Of a DNA stretch of 64,000 nt, positions 54,106 to 63,956 are shown in pieces. The position numbers were made by a program, and so were the translations under genes. The number at the start of each line of letters is the position of its first letter. Position 1 is the first letter of the stretch. Origin of the DNA: Gemmatimonas sp. UBA7669 (GTDB taxonomy: Bacteria; Gemmatimonadota; Gemmatimonadetes; Gemmatimonadales; Gemmatimonadaceae); NCBI RefSeq assembly GCF_002483225.1, contig NZ_DLHL01000003.1, forward strand, positions 71,404-135,403, read 5' to 3'. The notes beneath the pieces were generated by a model. That model was given only the letters and a program-made list of their open reading frames with translations. It was not told where the DNA came from and did not search any database.

Positions 54106-55037
54106 GGCGCCTCATGACGATTCCGCGGGGTGTGGTGCGCCTGCTGTGTGTTGCCGGCGCACTGGCGCCTCTTGGCCTGTCGGCCCAGCAACCTGTGACC
54201 CAGCCCGCTGCCACCGTGTCGGCCGCCATGGACCGGCAAATCAGCCGCGCGCGCGCGTTGGTGGAGAGCGGCGAGGGAGCTGATGCGCGCAATCTGCTCG
54301 ACTCACTGGTCCAGGCAGCGCCAACAGCGAGCTTCGATCTGGCGGAAGCGCTGTACTGGCGGGCGGTGTTGTCCGAGCGCATGAGTGACGCAGAGCGCGA
54401 CTGGAAGCGTCTCGTCATCGAGTCGCCGTTGTCTCCGCGCGCTGCGGATGCCCTGGTGCGGCTTGGCGAGCTGGATTTGCTGCGCGGCAAGCCAGCCGAC
54501 GCGCGTGTGTATCTCGAACGCGTGCTGCGCGAATTCCCGACTGGCGTGCAGCGGTCCAAGAGTGCGCTGCTCGTGGCGCGCACCTGGTTTGACGAGCGGC
54601 AGGATGCCAAGGGTTGCGCCGCGCTCGCTGCCCTGCAGGCGGAAGGGGTTCCCGAGGGGGAACTCCGCATGCAGGCCGGTGATCTGGGGCGGCGGTGCAC
54701 GGGAGCCAACGCCGTGAATGCGCCGGCGACAAAGGTAGAGGCGAAGGCAGAGGCGAAGGCAGAGGCGAAGCCAGACAGCAAACCCGCCGAGACGTCGTCA
54801 ACGCGTCCCGCCGACGCCCGCTTCAGTGTGCAACTCGCGGCATTCGACACGCGCCGTGAGGCCGAGGCGGCCGTGGCGCGCTTGAGCAAGGCCGGCGTGG
54901 ACGCGCGGGTCGATGGCAGCGACAAGCCGTTCCGTGTGCGTCACGGCTACTTCACCACGCGCGCGGCGGCCAACGCGCAACTGGCGGCACTCAAGAAGCG
55001 CGGACACAACGGATTCATTGCGGAGCTGACGCCATGA
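54102..55037 (+). CDS. Exported SPOR-domain protein with TPR-like repeats
   Basis: 311 residues from ATG 54102. An N-terminal signal peptide (VVRLLCVAGALAPLGLSAQ) precedes TPR-like helices (about residues 40-190). A short Glu/Ala/Lys repeat encoded by a 12-bp tandem repeat (54739-54770) follows, then a C-terminal SPOR domain (RFSVQLAAFDTRREAEAAVA and HGYFTTRAAANAQLAALK). SPOR domains bind denuded glycan at division sites. It is translationally coupled to holA upstream and mutS downstream. Confidence 0.82.
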   Translation: MRRLMTIPRGVVRLLCVAGALAPLGLSAQQPVTQPAATVSAAMDRQISRARALVESGEGADARNLLDSLVQAAPTASFDLAEALYWRAVLSERMSDAERDWKRLVIESPLSPRAADALVRLGELDLLRGKPADARVYLERVLREFPTGVQRSKSALLVARTWFDERQDAKGCAALAALQAEGVPEGELRMQAGDLGRRCTGANAVNAPATKVEAKAEAKAEAKPDSKPAETSSTRPADARFSVQLAAFDTRREAEAAVARLSKAGVDARVDGSDKPFRVRHGYFTTRAAANAQLAALKKRGHNGFIAELTP

Positions 55038-57793
55038 GTGGCAGCGGCACGCCGCTCATGCAGCAATACCGCGACATCAAGGCGCGGCACCAGGATGCCA
55101 TCCTGTTCTTCCGGATGGGCGACTTCTACGAGATGTTCTACGACGACGCCGAAACCGCGTCGCGTGTTCTGGGACTCACGCTCACCTCACGCAACAACGG
55201 CGGCGCTGCCGAAGTCCCGCTGGCCGGTATTCCGGTCAAGGCGGCCGCCGACTATCTGCGTCGATTGGTCAGCCACGGTCACCGTGTGGCCATCTGCGAG
55301 CAGGTCGAAGATCCGAAGCTGGCCAAGGGCATCGTCAAGCGTGAAGTCATCGAGACCATCACGCCGGGTGCCGTGTTTGCCGACGACTTGCTCGACGGTT
55401 CGCGCGCCAACTACGTGGTGGCGATCGCGGCCGGCCGTGACACGATGGGTCGCAGTGCCGGGCGTGATGCCTCGGCTGACCTCGCGCGTGACATGGTAGG
55501 TGTGGCCGCTGCGGATCTCTCCACCGGTGAGCTGCGTCTGTTTGTGGTGACGCCGGCCGATGTGTCGCCGGTGCTGGCGCGACTGGCGCCGCGCGAGCTC
55601 CTGCGGGTGCGCAACAGCGAAGACGCCGTGCTGGAGGCGGCGCTCGCCACGCTTGATCGCGTGCTCATCACCGAGCGCGATGGCTGGGAGTTCGACGCCC
55701 AGCTGGCGGCTGACGAACTTGCGCGGCAGTACGCGGTGCAGAGCCTCGAGGGCTTCGGGCTGGGAGTCTCCGACAACGCGGCCATAGGCGCTGGTGGCGC
55801 GCTGCTGCGCTATCTGCGGGAACTGCAGCCTGGTGGGCTGCCGCATCTCGCACGTCCGGTGGTGGAGCGTCCGGGCGGCATCATGCCGCTCGACGAGATG
55901 ACACGGCGCAATCTCGAACTGGTGGAGTCGCTGCGTGGCGGGGAATCGCGTGGCGACGCGAGCGGCACGCTGCTGTCCGTGCTGGATGTCACCACAACAC
56001 CCATGGGCCATCGCCTGCTGCGGCAGTGGTTGCTCGCGCCGCTGCTGGCGCGCGACGCCATCGAAGCCCGGCTCGATGCGGTGACGGTGCTGGTGCGCGA
56101 CCCGGTGGGTCGTACGACCTTGCGTGACGCCCTCGATGGTGTGCGGGACGTGGAGCGTCTGGCCAGCAAGGCGGCGGCAGGTCGCGCCACGCCACGTGAG
56201 CTGCGCGCCCTGGGCGATTCGCTCACGCGGCTGCCGCAGGTGGCGGATGCCGTGCGTCGTGTGCTCGCGCACGGCAATCAGGGTGGGGCCAGCGGCGGCG
56301 TCCTGGCCGGCATGCTGCACCACTGGGATGATGGCGCGGACCATGCGGCGCGTATCGTGGCCACCTTGGTGGAGCGGCCGCCACTGGCCATCGGCGAAGA
56401 GGACACCATTGCCCATGGCGTGGACGCGGAGCTCGACGAATTGCGCGAGTTGCGTGATGGCGGCAAGGACGCCATTGCCACGATTCAGCAGCAGGAGCGC
56501 GCGCGCACCGGCATTGCCTCACTCAAGGTGGGGTACAACAAGGTGTTCGGATATTACCTCGAAATATCGAACGCCAACCGGCATCTGGTCCCCGACGACT
56601 ATCAGCGGCGACAGACGCTGACGGGTGCCGAGCGGTACGTCACGCCGGCGCTCAAGACATACGAGGAAAAGGTGTTGAGTGCGGCGGAGCGCATCGAAAC
56701 GCGCGAGCGTGAATTGTTCGATGCGCTGCGCCGTGACGTGGGCGGGGCGGTGGCGCGCTGGCAGGAGGTGGCGCGCCGCGTGGCCACCATCGACGTGCTG
56801 GCGGCCTTTGCCGACGTGGCCGAGCGTGAACACTATGTGCGGCCCGAGTTGCACGAGGGCTTCGCGCTTGATATCGTGGCCGGCCGACATCCGGTGGTGG
56901 AGCGCATGATGCCGCGGGAGAAGTTCATTCCCAACGATCTGCAGCTCAGCGACGAGGCGCAGCTCATCGTGCTGACCGGTCCCAACATGGCCGGCAAGAG
57001 CACCATTTTGCGGCAGATCGGGCTCATTCAGTTGCTGGCGCAGGTCGGTGCCTATGTACCGGCGCGTCGGGCGCGACTGCCCATTGTCGATCGCGTGTTC
57101 ACGCGGGTGGGGGCGAGCGACAATCTCGTGCGCGGTCAGTCCACATTCATGGTGGAGATGAGCGAGACGAGCGCCATTCTGCACACGGCCACGAGGCATT
57201 CGCTGGTGCTGCTCGACGAAATCGGTCGTGGCACCAGCACCTACGACGGCGTGAGCATCGCGTGGAGTGTGAGTGAGCATCTGCACGACGCCATCGGCTG
57301 CAAGACGGTGTTTGCCACGCACTATCACGAACTCACGCAGCTCGAGAGCGAACTGGCCGGTGTCAAAAACTTCACAGTGGCCGTGCGTGAAGTGGGCGAT
57401 CAGGTGCTGTTCCTGCACCGACTCATTCCGGGCGGCGCCGACCGGTCGTACGGCATCGAGGTGGGTCGTCTGGCCGGTCTGCCGGCCCCGGTGATCTCGC
57501 GGGCCAAGGAAGTGCTGGCCTTGCTCGAGGGCGAGGGCGAGCAGATGGCCGCGCGTCTCACCGCCGAGGGCATGCAGGCGCCGCTCAGTACGCGTCGCCG
57601 CGGCCCGCGACTCAAGCATCAGCGGCATGTCGACCAGTTGGGCTTCTTCGAGGCGCCGTCCGCGTCCGATCCGGCGCTGGCGCAACTCGCTGACGCCGTG
57701 GAAGCGCTCGACCCCGAGCACATGACGCCCATGCAGGCCTTGAGTACGCTGGCCTCGCTCAAGGAATCCCTGCACAAGAAGGCGTCGGTCTGA
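55034..57793 (+). CDS. mutS: DNA mismatch repair protein MutS
   Basis: 919 residues. The mismatch-binding N-terminal domain has FFRMGDFYEMFYDDAE with the Phe-x-Glu wedge (GDFYEMF). The ATPase domain has Walker A LTGPNMAGKST, Walker B LVLLDEIGRGTST and the dimerisation HATHYHELTQL-like segment (FATHYHELTQLE). It recognises base mismatches and small loops. It overlaps the SPOR gene at its 5' end and the mug gene at its 3' end by short ATG/TGA overlaps. No mutL was seen in the window. Confidence 0.97.
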   Translation: MSGSGTPLMQQYRDIKARHQDAILFFRMGDFYEMFYDDAETASRVLGLTLTSRNNGGAAEVPLAGIPVKAAADYLRRLVSHGHRVAICEQVEDPKLAKGIVKREVIETITPGAVFADDLLDGSRANYVVAIAAGRDTMGRSAGRDASADLARDMVGVAAADLSTGELRLFVVTPADVSPVLARLAPRELLRVRNSEDAVLEAALATLDRVLITERDGWEFDAQLAADELARQYAVQSLEGFGLGVSDNAAIGAGGALLRYLRELQPGGLPHLARPVVERPGGIMPLDEMTRRNLELVESLRGGESRGDASGTLLSVLDVTTTPMGHRLLRQWLLAPLLARDAIEARLDAVTVLVRDPVGRTTLRDALDGVRDVERLASKAAAGRATPRELRALGDSLTRLPQVADAVRRVLAHGNQGGASGGVLAGMLHHWDDGADHAARIVATLVERPPLAIGEEDTIAHGVDAELDELRELRDGGKDAIATIQQQERARTGIASLKVGYNKVFGYYLEISNANRHLVPDDYQRRQTLTGAERYVTPALKTYEEKVLSAAERIETRERELFDALRRDVGGAVARWQEVARRVATIDVLAAFADVAEREHYVRPELHEGFALDIVAGRHPVVERMMPREKFIPNDLQLSDEAQLIVLTGPNMAGKSTILRQIGLIQLLAQVGAYVPARRARLPIVDRVFTRVGASDNLVRGQSTFMVEMSETSAILHTATRHSLVLLDEIGRGTSTYDGVSIAWSVSEHLHDAIGCKTVFATHYHELTQLESELAGVKNFTVAVREVGDQVLFLHRLIPGGADRSYGIEVGRLAGLPAPVISRAKEVLALLEGEGEQMAARLTAEGMQAPLSTRRRGPRLKHQRHVDQLGFFEAPSASDPALAQLADAVEALDPEHMTPMQALSTLASLKESLHKKASV

Positions 57794-58380
57794 TGCCACG
57801 AACGGCCGCGCTGCCGCGTGAGACTGGCGCGCCCCCGCGTCCCAGCAAGGCGGACCTGGCGGCGGCGGTGCACAAGACGGTGCCGGACCTCGTGGCACCA
57901 GGTCTCAGCGTGCTGTTCTGCGGCATCAATCCGGGCCTCTATACGGCGGCCCTTGGCCACCACTTTGCGCGGCCCGGCAATCGCTTCTGGCCGGCCCTGC
58001 ACGGCGCCGGCTTCACACCGCGGCTCTTCAAGCCGTGGGAAGAACGCGAGTTGTTGCCGCTGGGCTACGGCATCACCAACATGGTGGCACGCACCACGGC
58101 GGCCGCGTCTGAACTCACCGCCGACGAATACGTGGCTGGCGGACAGCGGCTCACGCGTTTGGTGCGCGACTATCAGCCGCGCGTGGTGGCGTTCATGGGG
58201 ATCGGGGCGTACCGTACCGCATTCGCGCGGCCCAAGGCGCAACTCGGCCTGCAGCCGGAACGCCTGGCCGAGGCCGCGCTGTGGGCCTTGCCCAGCCCCA
58301 GCGGTCTCAATGCCAACCACTCGCTTGCCGATCTGATCGCGCTGCTTCGTGCACTACGCGACTGGGTCACCACCTCCTGA
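57793..58380 (+). CDS. mug: G:T/U mismatch-specific DNA glycosylase (Mug/TDG family)
   Basis: 195 residues. The catalytic-region motif LFCGINPGLYTAA and the C-terminal intercalation motif PSPSGLNANH are both present, along with the HFARPGNRFWPALHGAGF segment. It removes uracil or thymine mispaired with guanine. The start codon overlaps the mutS stop (TGATG), so the two repair enzymes are co-expressed. Confidence 0.93.
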   Translation: MPRTAALPRETGAPPRPSKADLAAAVHKTVPDLVAPGLSVLFCGINPGLYTAALGHHFARPGNRFWPALHGAGFTPRLFKPWEERELLPLGYGITNMVARTTAAASELTADEYVAGGQRLTRLVRDYQPRVVAFMGIGAYRTAFARPKAQLGLQPERLAEAALWALPSPSGLNANHSLADLIALLRALRDWVTTS

Positions 58381-58397
58381 CCGTTCGGACCTTCCGC

Positions 58398-59261
58398 ATG
58401 CCCATTCTTTCCACGCTGCGTCGCTCGCGCGCAGCTTCGCTCATGATTCTGTTCGCGACGCTGGGCCTCGTGGGCACGGCTGGCGCCTTCGGTGCATGCA
58501 GCGACACGGAGCGTGCGGCCGACGATACGGCGCCGGATTCCACCAGCGCGCCCATCGTGCGCACCCCCACGTACGGTTACGAGATCGTGGCCACGTATCC
58601 GCACGATCCCAAGGCGTTCACGCAGGGTTTGCAGTGGCATGACGGGCGCCTGTTCGAAAGCACCGGACAAGTGAAGGAATCAAATCTTCGCGAGGTGGAA
58701 CTGACCACCGGTCGCGTGCTGCGTCAGCAGGATCTCGAGGAGCCGTACTTCGGCGAGGGCATTGTCATTCTGGGTGATGAGCTGTTTCAGATCACCTGGC
58801 AGAATGGCAAGGCGTTCACCTACAACCCCAAGACCTTTGCTCGGCAGAAGACCTTCAGCTACGACGGCGAAGGCTGGGGACTGACCACCGACGGTTCGGC
58901 GGTCATCATGAGCAACGGGTCGAGCACCCTCATCTACCGCGACCCGGCCACCTTCAAGGCGCTCAAGGCCATTACGGTCACCGACAAGGGCGTGCCGGTG
59001 TCGCAGCTCAACGAGCTCGAATGGGTGAAGGGCGAGATCTGGGCCAATGTGTGGCAGAGCGAACAGATCGCGCGCATCGATCCGGCCACGGGCAACGTGC
59101 TCGGCTGGATTGACCTGACGGGCATCCTGCCAGCCATGGACCGCTCGGGCAACGAAGACGTGCTCAACGGCATCGCGTATGACGCCGCGCAGGATCGCAT
59201 CTTCGTGACGGGCAAATACTGGTCCCGGCTCTTCCACATCCGCCTTACACCCAAGTCGTAA
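58398..59261 (+). CDS. Glutaminyl-peptide cyclotransferase, exported
   Basis: 287 residues from ATG 58398. The signal peptide (LMILFATLGLVGTAGAFGAC) has a possible lipobox Cys. The beta-propeller body matches bacterial/plant-type glutamine cyclotransferases: YPHDPKAFTQGLQW, FGEGIVILGDELFQITWQ and NELEWVKGEIWANVW. It forms N-terminal pyroglutamate on exported proteins. It follows mug by 17 bp and may be co-transcribed. Confidence 0.88.
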   Translation: MPILSTLRRSRAASLMILFATLGLVGTAGAFGACSDTERAADDTAPDSTSAPIVRTPTYGYEIVATYPHDPKAFTQGLQWHDGRLFESTGQVKESNLREVELTTGRVLRQQDLEEPYFGEGIVILGDELFQITWQNGKAFTYNPKTFARQKTFSYDGEGWGLTTDGSAVIMSNGSSTLIYRDPATFKALKAITVTDKGVPVSQLNELEWVKGEIWANVWQSEQIARIDPATGNVLGWIDLTGILPAMDRSGNEDVLNGIAYDAAQDRIFVTGKYWSRLFHIRLTPKS

Positions 59262-59280
59262 GGCGTCGGTCTCCGGTACG

Positions 59281-61644
59281 TCAGCGCAGTCGCACGAGGC
59301 TGATGCGCACGTCAGTCGGTGGCGCTGCCCCGTTTGCGCCCACGGAGATGACCGCACGCTGGCCGGCCGGCACCGAGAAGCGCAGGTAGCTGCTGGTGCC
59401 TCCGGCGAGTCGGATGCGTTGAGGCGAGCCACCCAGTAGTGTGCGGGTGGCAATGGGATACACGCCCAACGCCGCACCGCCACTGAAGCGCAGTCCCGGG
59501 AAGATGCTGCGGAAATTCCACGTCGGGTTGATGTAGCCCGTGGCCAGCGCGGCGGTGGTCGCGGTGCTGAAGTCATCCGCAATGAGCGACACGGTCCAAT
59601 CGCGGAGATAGTCGGCAAAACGTCCCGTGGTGAGCACGCCCTGCAGGTTGCTGACGCCCACGGTGCGCGAGTTGACGAGCGCGCGCAGGAACGCGGACTC
59701 ACCGGCCGCGCCCTGCCGCCCGGAGGCGAAGCGCAGGAAGTTCCAGATCGCGCCGCGTGTGGCCAGCGAATCGTTGGGCGCGTACGGTGAGTTGATTTCC
59801 GGTGCGATGAGGAAGTTGTAGAGGCGCGAGAAGTTCTGCGACGCGTAGTTGCGGAAGTTGTTCGCGCGGTCGGTCGTCCCCCCCACATCGCTCAGCGTGA
59901 GATTCTGTCGGATGGTGTAGCGCGATACGCGCAGATAGAGCAGCTCTTCCGCCACGTGCGAGAGCCCCTCGTCAAGCCAGGTCTCCTCGTTCAGTGCGGC
60001 GCCGGTGTTGACGTACAGCCGACGCGACGAGTTGATGAGGTGCTGCAGCTCATGCGCGATGGTGGTGAGGTTGAGCAGCGTCACCTCGTCCTTCGTGCGC
60101 CGGTTGCTGTTGACGACTCCATTGGGATCGGGCACGAGCAGATAGAACATCTCGTTCTCATTGCTCGCTGCGCAGGCCGGCACCCCGTTGCGCGCCGTCT
60201 TGGGATAGAGATCGCGCGCGAAGAAGAACCCGCCAATGGTGAAACCGCTGTTGGCCGGCGTAAGCGCGTTCACGGCGCGGGTGTAGAGCAGGATGATCTT
60301 GCCGTACTGACTGATGTTGCTCGGCGCGCCGAAGGCCGTGGTGTCGAGCGGGAAGACCAGCGTGTCGAAGGTGGCGAGAATGCCCGCGTACTCGGCGTCC
60401 GTGTAGCCACCCGACGGATTGTCGGTGTCGGTGGCAATGATGGCGTTGGTGCCCACCGCGGCCACGCGCGCGCTGCGCAGGTCGGCATTGCTGCAGGCAC
60501 TGTTGGCGTTGACATTGAGCCGGAGCACGTCGCCCACCTTGGCTTCGGCCACGCTGCTCGGCCGCAGGCGACGCGTGGTCTCACGCTCTGCCCACCACTC
60601 CCGGGCATCGGCGGCGAGCGGCGTGAGCACGCGGCGTTCCAGGGCGCGTCGATCTGCCTCCACCTGCCAGGCCGCGTCGGCGTCGGCCGCAGTGGCCGCC
60701 TGTGGTGCCTCCATCCACCCACCGGACAGCAGGGGGCTGGTGGTTGAGCCCGCCTGAGCCGATGCCCCGAAGGACGCGGTGAGCTGGCCGGTGGTGCCCA
60801 AACCGAGTACGTCGCTCACCGTGGCGCTGCCAAACGAGGCCGACGTGGAAATCAGGGTCAGGGCGTATTCGCCATTGACGCCGTCTGGCGACTGCAGACA
60901 GAGGCGCACGGCTCCACTCGTGCTGGCCGGATGCAGCACCTGTCCAAGCGAGAGGACCTCGGGCATGAGATTGCCACAGAGACTCGAGCCCGCGGACCCT
61001 ACGGTCACCGGTACCGTATCGGCGCGGCCGGCGCTTGAGGCAATGACCCCGGTTGTGCCCGGCGCCACGGCCGCCACCAGACCATTGCCGTTCACCGTGG
61101 CGACCCCGGGCTGCAAACTGGAGAAGCTGATGTCCTGATTGGGCAGGTCGTTGCCGAACTGATCGCGGACGGCGGCGCGGATACGCAGCGTATCCCCAAC
61201 GCCCAGGGCCAGCGCGTCGGGTGTGGCAACCACCCGCGCTGCGGTCCCCGGCAGCACTGTGGCGGTAAAGGTAGTGGGGTTCACACCGGTCACCTGGGCG
61301 GTGAGTCGGCCGGTCCCGGCGAAGTTGCCCAACGTCCAGACCGTTGTGGCTTCACCGCGGCTGTTGGTGCTGCTGCTGGTGGGATTGGCGCTTCCGGAAC
61401 CGGGACCCACATCCCAATCCACCCGACGGTTCGCCACCGGACGATTGTTGGCATCGGTGACCACCACCAGCAGCGGGGTGCTGAGGGCCGTCGCCACCAC
61501 GCCCGTCTGCTGATTGCCGGCCTGTACGCGAATGTTGGTGGGAACTGGGCCGGGTCCGGCGGCATCACCTCCGCCGCCGCAGCCCGCGAGCCCAAGCGTC
61601 GCGACCAATACGGGCACAAGCCGGCGCAGAAGCCGGTGAGCCAT
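59281..61644 (-). CDS. Secreted lipoprotein with Ig-like domain and M30-like metallopeptidase domain
   Basis: 787 residues from ATG 61642-61644. A lipobox signal (LVATLGLAGC) is followed by Big_1- and Big_2-like Ig domains (about residues 35-215). The catalytic part has the zincin motif AHELQHLINSSRRL and then DEGLSHVAEELLYLR, as in M30 hyicolysin-like peptidases. It is the second Ig-protease lipoprotein in this window, after 45057-46916, but with a different peptidase family. The open frame extends upstream to 62040 antisense to the next gene and is not used. Confidence 0.8.
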   Translation of the reverse strand: MAHRLLRRLVPVLVATLGLAGCGGGGDAAGPGPVPTNIRVQAGNQQTGVVATALSTPLLVVVTDANNRPVANRRVDWDVGPGSGSANPTSSSTNSRGEATTVWTLGNFAGTGRLTAQVTGVNPTTFTATVLPGTAARVVATPDALALGVGDTLRIRAAVRDQFGNDLPNQDISFSSLQPGVATVNGNGLVAAVAPGTTGVIASSAGRADTVPVTVGSAGSSLCGNLMPEVLSLGQVLHPASTSGAVRLCLQSPDGVNGEYALTLISTSASFGSATVSDVLGLGTTGQLTASFGASAQAGSTTSPLLSGGWMEAPQAATAADADAAWQVEADRRALERRVLTPLAADAREWWAERETTRRLRPSSVAEAKVGDVLRLNVNANSACSNADLRSARVAAVGTNAIIATDTDNPSGGYTDAEYAGILATFDTLVFPLDTTAFGAPSNISQYGKIILLYTRAVNALTPANSGFTIGGFFFARDLYPKTARNGVPACAASNENEMFYLLVPDPNGVVNSNRRTKDEVTLLNLTTIAHELQHLINSSRRLYVNTGAALNEETWLDEGLSHVAEELLYLRVSRYTIRQNLTLSDVGGTTDRANNFRNYASQNFSRLYNFLIAPEINSPYAPNDSLATRGAIWNFLRFASGRQGAAGESAFLRALVNSRTVGVSNLQGVLTTGRFADYLRDWTVSLIADDFSTATTAALATGYINPTWNFRSIFPGLRFSGGAALGVYPIATRTLLGGSPQRIRLAGGTSSYLRFSVPAGQRAVISVGANGAAPPTDVRISLVRLR

Positions 61645-61876
61645 ATGTGCGTGCGCGTGTTGGGGAAGGAGGCCGAGGCGGAGAGTGCGGCGCATGTACC
61701 GGGAACGAACGGAGAAGAGAGGTCCGCGCCGATCCCGCGCTTCGCGCGAAGACCGGCCGGCGTGCGAGTCAAAGCTTGTGTCGCGGCGCCCGTCTGGCGA
61801 GAGCCAAGGGACAACTCGAGTCGGGTTGTGCAGGCCGGCGGCGGTTCGCCCCGGGATTGCCGGTGTACATTCCGAC

Positions 61877-62338
61877 ATGTCCATGGGCTCTTGCGGCGCT
61901 GGCCGTCGTGCGGGGCGGGTATTGCTGCTCCTGATTCCCCTGATGACCGCCGCCTGTTCCGAACGCACCCGGGTGGTACGATCTGGCGCTGATGGCTGGT
62001 TCCGCACGGGCCTGCCCGATGAGCAGCCGCAGATGACCAACAGCGAACTGCCATTCCGCTATCCCGTGCACCTGTTTCGCCAGCGGGTGCAGGGTAATGT
62101 GACCCTGCGCCTGTTCGTGGACAGCCTGGGTCGTGTGGTGACCGACAGCACGCAGGTCGTCGAATCCAGCGGTCAGGGTGCCTTCGACAGTGCGGCAGTC
62201 GTCGACGCGGCCCGTCTGCGTTTCCGGCCGGCCATGCAACGCGGCCGACCCCTGGCCGTCTCCCTGCTGTTTCCCGTGCACTATCGTCATCCCGAGGCCA
62301 GCGTGACGCCGAGCGCGATGCCGGATTCCGTGCGATAA
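61877..62338 (+). CDS. Lipoprotein with TonB-like C-terminal domain
   Basis: 153 residues from ATG 61877. The signal ends in a lipobox (LLLLIPLMTAAC). The remainder is a TonB C-terminal-like fold (LPFRYPVHLFRQRVQGNVTL, then LFVDSLGRVVTDSTQVVESS and FDSAAVVDAARLRFRPAM). Such single-domain lipoproteins are common relatives of TonB, but energy transduction would need an inner-membrane anchor, which this lacks. The role is unknown. The 230 bp upstream is shared with the divergent protease gene. Confidence 0.72.
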   Translation: MSMGSCGAGRRAGRVLLLLIPLMTAACSERTRVVRSGADGWFRTGLPDEQPQMTNSELPFRYPVHLFRQRVQGNVTLRLFVDSLGRVVTDSTQVVESSGQGAFDSAAVVDAARLRFRPAMQRGRPLAVSLLFPVHYRHPEASVTPSAMPDSVR

Positions 62339-62413
62339 TGCGCACGATGATCCGTCAGGTGCTGCGTCTGCCTCCGGATCTTGCCAACACTCCCCTGTCT
62401 TCCCTGAACTGCC

Positions 62414-63844
62414 ATGGCCGCTTCCCCCGTACTCAGCGCCGACTCCGTGGATGAACACCTGCGGCACCGCCGCCCCTATGACTCCGTGCTGGACACCATC
62501 GGGTGGACGCCGCTGATCCGCCTGTCGCGTGTGGCGCGCGGTATCCGTACGCCGGTGTTCGGCAAGGCGGATTTCTTCAATCCCGGCGGCAGTGTGAAGG
62601 ACCGCATCGGCATGCCGATGATCGAGTCACATGAACGCGCCGGCACGCTCAAGCCGGGTGGCACCATCGTGGAAGCCACGAGCGGCAATACGGGCGTGGG
62701 GTTGGCCATCGCCGCGGCGCTCAAGGGCTACAAGTGCATTTTCACCATGCCGGACAAGATGAGTCAGGAGAAGGTGCGCCTGCTCAAGGCGTTCGGCGCT
62801 GAGGTCATCATCACGCCCACCGCGGTGCCGCCTGATCATCCGCAGAACTACGTGCAGATGGCCAAGCGCATCGTGTCGGAAACGCCGGGCGCGGTGCTGG
62901 CGGGTCAGTTCGAGAATCCGTCCAATCCCGCGGCGCATGTCGCCACCACCGGACCCGAGTTGTGGGAGCAGACGGGTGGTCGCATCACGCATTTTGTGGC
63001 CGGAGCGGGTACCGGCGGCACCATCAGCGGTGTGGCGCGCTACCTCAAGAGCAAGAATCCCAACATCAAGATCATCGCCGCCGATCCGCAGGGCAGCGTG
63101 CTGGCGGAGCTGTGGCGCACGAAAGGCGAGGGGCATCCCACCGGCGCGCCGTACAAGGTGGAAGGGGTGGGACAGGACTGTGTGCCGGCCACGCTCGACA
63201 TGGACGTGATCGACGAGTTCATCAGCGTGGGCGACAAGGACGCGTTCAACATGGCGCGTCGCCTCACGCGTGAAGAAGGTCTGTTCGTGGGTGGCAGCGC
63301 CGGCATGATTGCCCATGCCGCGCTCACCGTGGCGCGTCGTCTCGATGATCCCGATGCGCTGGTGGTCACGTTCCTGTGTGACACGGGCGAGCGCTATCTC
63401 AGCAAGGTGTTCAACGACGAGTGGATGCGCGAGAATCAGTTGCTCGACGCGCCCATGCAGAGCATCGAGAGTGTGCTGGGCAGCAAGGATGCCAGTGCGC
63501 CGGCCATTGTGAGCGTGACGCCGGGCGCCACCGTGCGCCAGGCCATTCGTCTCATGGCACTGCACAACGTGAGTCAGGTGCCGGTCATGGACGGCACGGT
63601 GTGCGTGGGCAGTGTGGCCGAGTCGCAGCTCACGTCGCGCTCACTCGCTGATGCCAAGGTGTTGGATCAGACGGTGAGCGATGTGATGGATCAGCCGTTT
63701 CCCGTGGTGGAAGCGGAGGCGCCAGTGGACAGCGTCGCCAAGCTGCTGTCGAAGAGCAATCGGGCGGTGCTGATGCGCAAGGATGGTGTGGTGCAGGGCA
63801 TCGTGACGCGGTACGATGTGCTGGAGCACCTCATGCATCGCTAG
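62414..63844 (+). CDS. Cystathionine beta-synthase with CBS domain pair
   Basis: 476 residues. The PLP-dependent catalytic domain has the lysine motif FNPGGSVKDRIGMPMIE, the substrate loop EATSGNTGVGLAIA and the glycine loop AGAGTGGTISG. Two C-terminal CBS modules follow from about residue 345 (VTPGATVRQAIRLMALHNVS and VSDVMDQPFPVVEAEA). It condenses serine and homocysteine to cystathionine, or acts as a cysteine synthase. The CBS pair may sense an adenosyl ligand, as in related enzymes. A long hairpin element lies downstream. Confidence 0.93.
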   Translation: MAASPVLSADSVDEHLRHRRPYDSVLDTIGWTPLIRLSRVARGIRTPVFGKADFFNPGGSVKDRIGMPMIESHERAGTLKPGGTIVEATSGNTGVGLAIAAALKGYKCIFTMPDKMSQEKVRLLKAFGAEVIITPTAVPPDHPQNYVQMAKRIVSETPGAVLAGQFENPSNPAAHVATTGPELWEQTGGRITHFVAGAGTGGTISGVARYLKSKNPNIKIIAADPQGSVLAELWRTKGEGHPTGAPYKVEGVGQDCVPATLDMDVIDEFISVGDKDAFNMARRLTREEGLFVGGSAGMIAHAALTVARRLDDPDALVVTFLCDTGERYLSKVFNDEWMRENQLLDAPMQSIESVLGSKDASAPAIVSVTPGATVRQAIRLMALHNVSQVPVMDGTVCVGSVAESQLTSRSLADAKVLDQTVSDVMDQPFPVVEAEAPVDSVAKLLSKSNRAVLMRKDGVVQGIVTRYDVLEHLMHR

Positions 63845-63860
63845 TTCTTGAGGATCAGAG

Positions 63861-63956
63861 GGAACAGATGGTGTGAGGTTCGGAGGATCTGAGGATCAGA
63901 GGGCGGGCCCGGGAGACACTCAATGATCGAGTGCCCCCGGGCCCGCTCTCCAATCC
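63861..63956. repeat. Second copy of the long-hairpin repeat family
   Basis: The left part (GGTGTGAGGTTCGGAGGATC) closely matches the arm at 52082-52101. The centre differs, containing a perfect 11-bp stem GCGGGCCCGGG (63903-63913) with CCCGGGCCCGC (63936-63946) plus an inner ACACTC/GAGTG pairing. It follows the cystathionine beta-synthase stop and may also act as a terminator. Confidence 0.75.

Noticed and set aside
61645..62040. Upstream extension of the M30-like protease gene
   Set aside because: A lipoprotein signal begins at 61644; the extension has no homology and overlaps the TonB-like gene in antisense.
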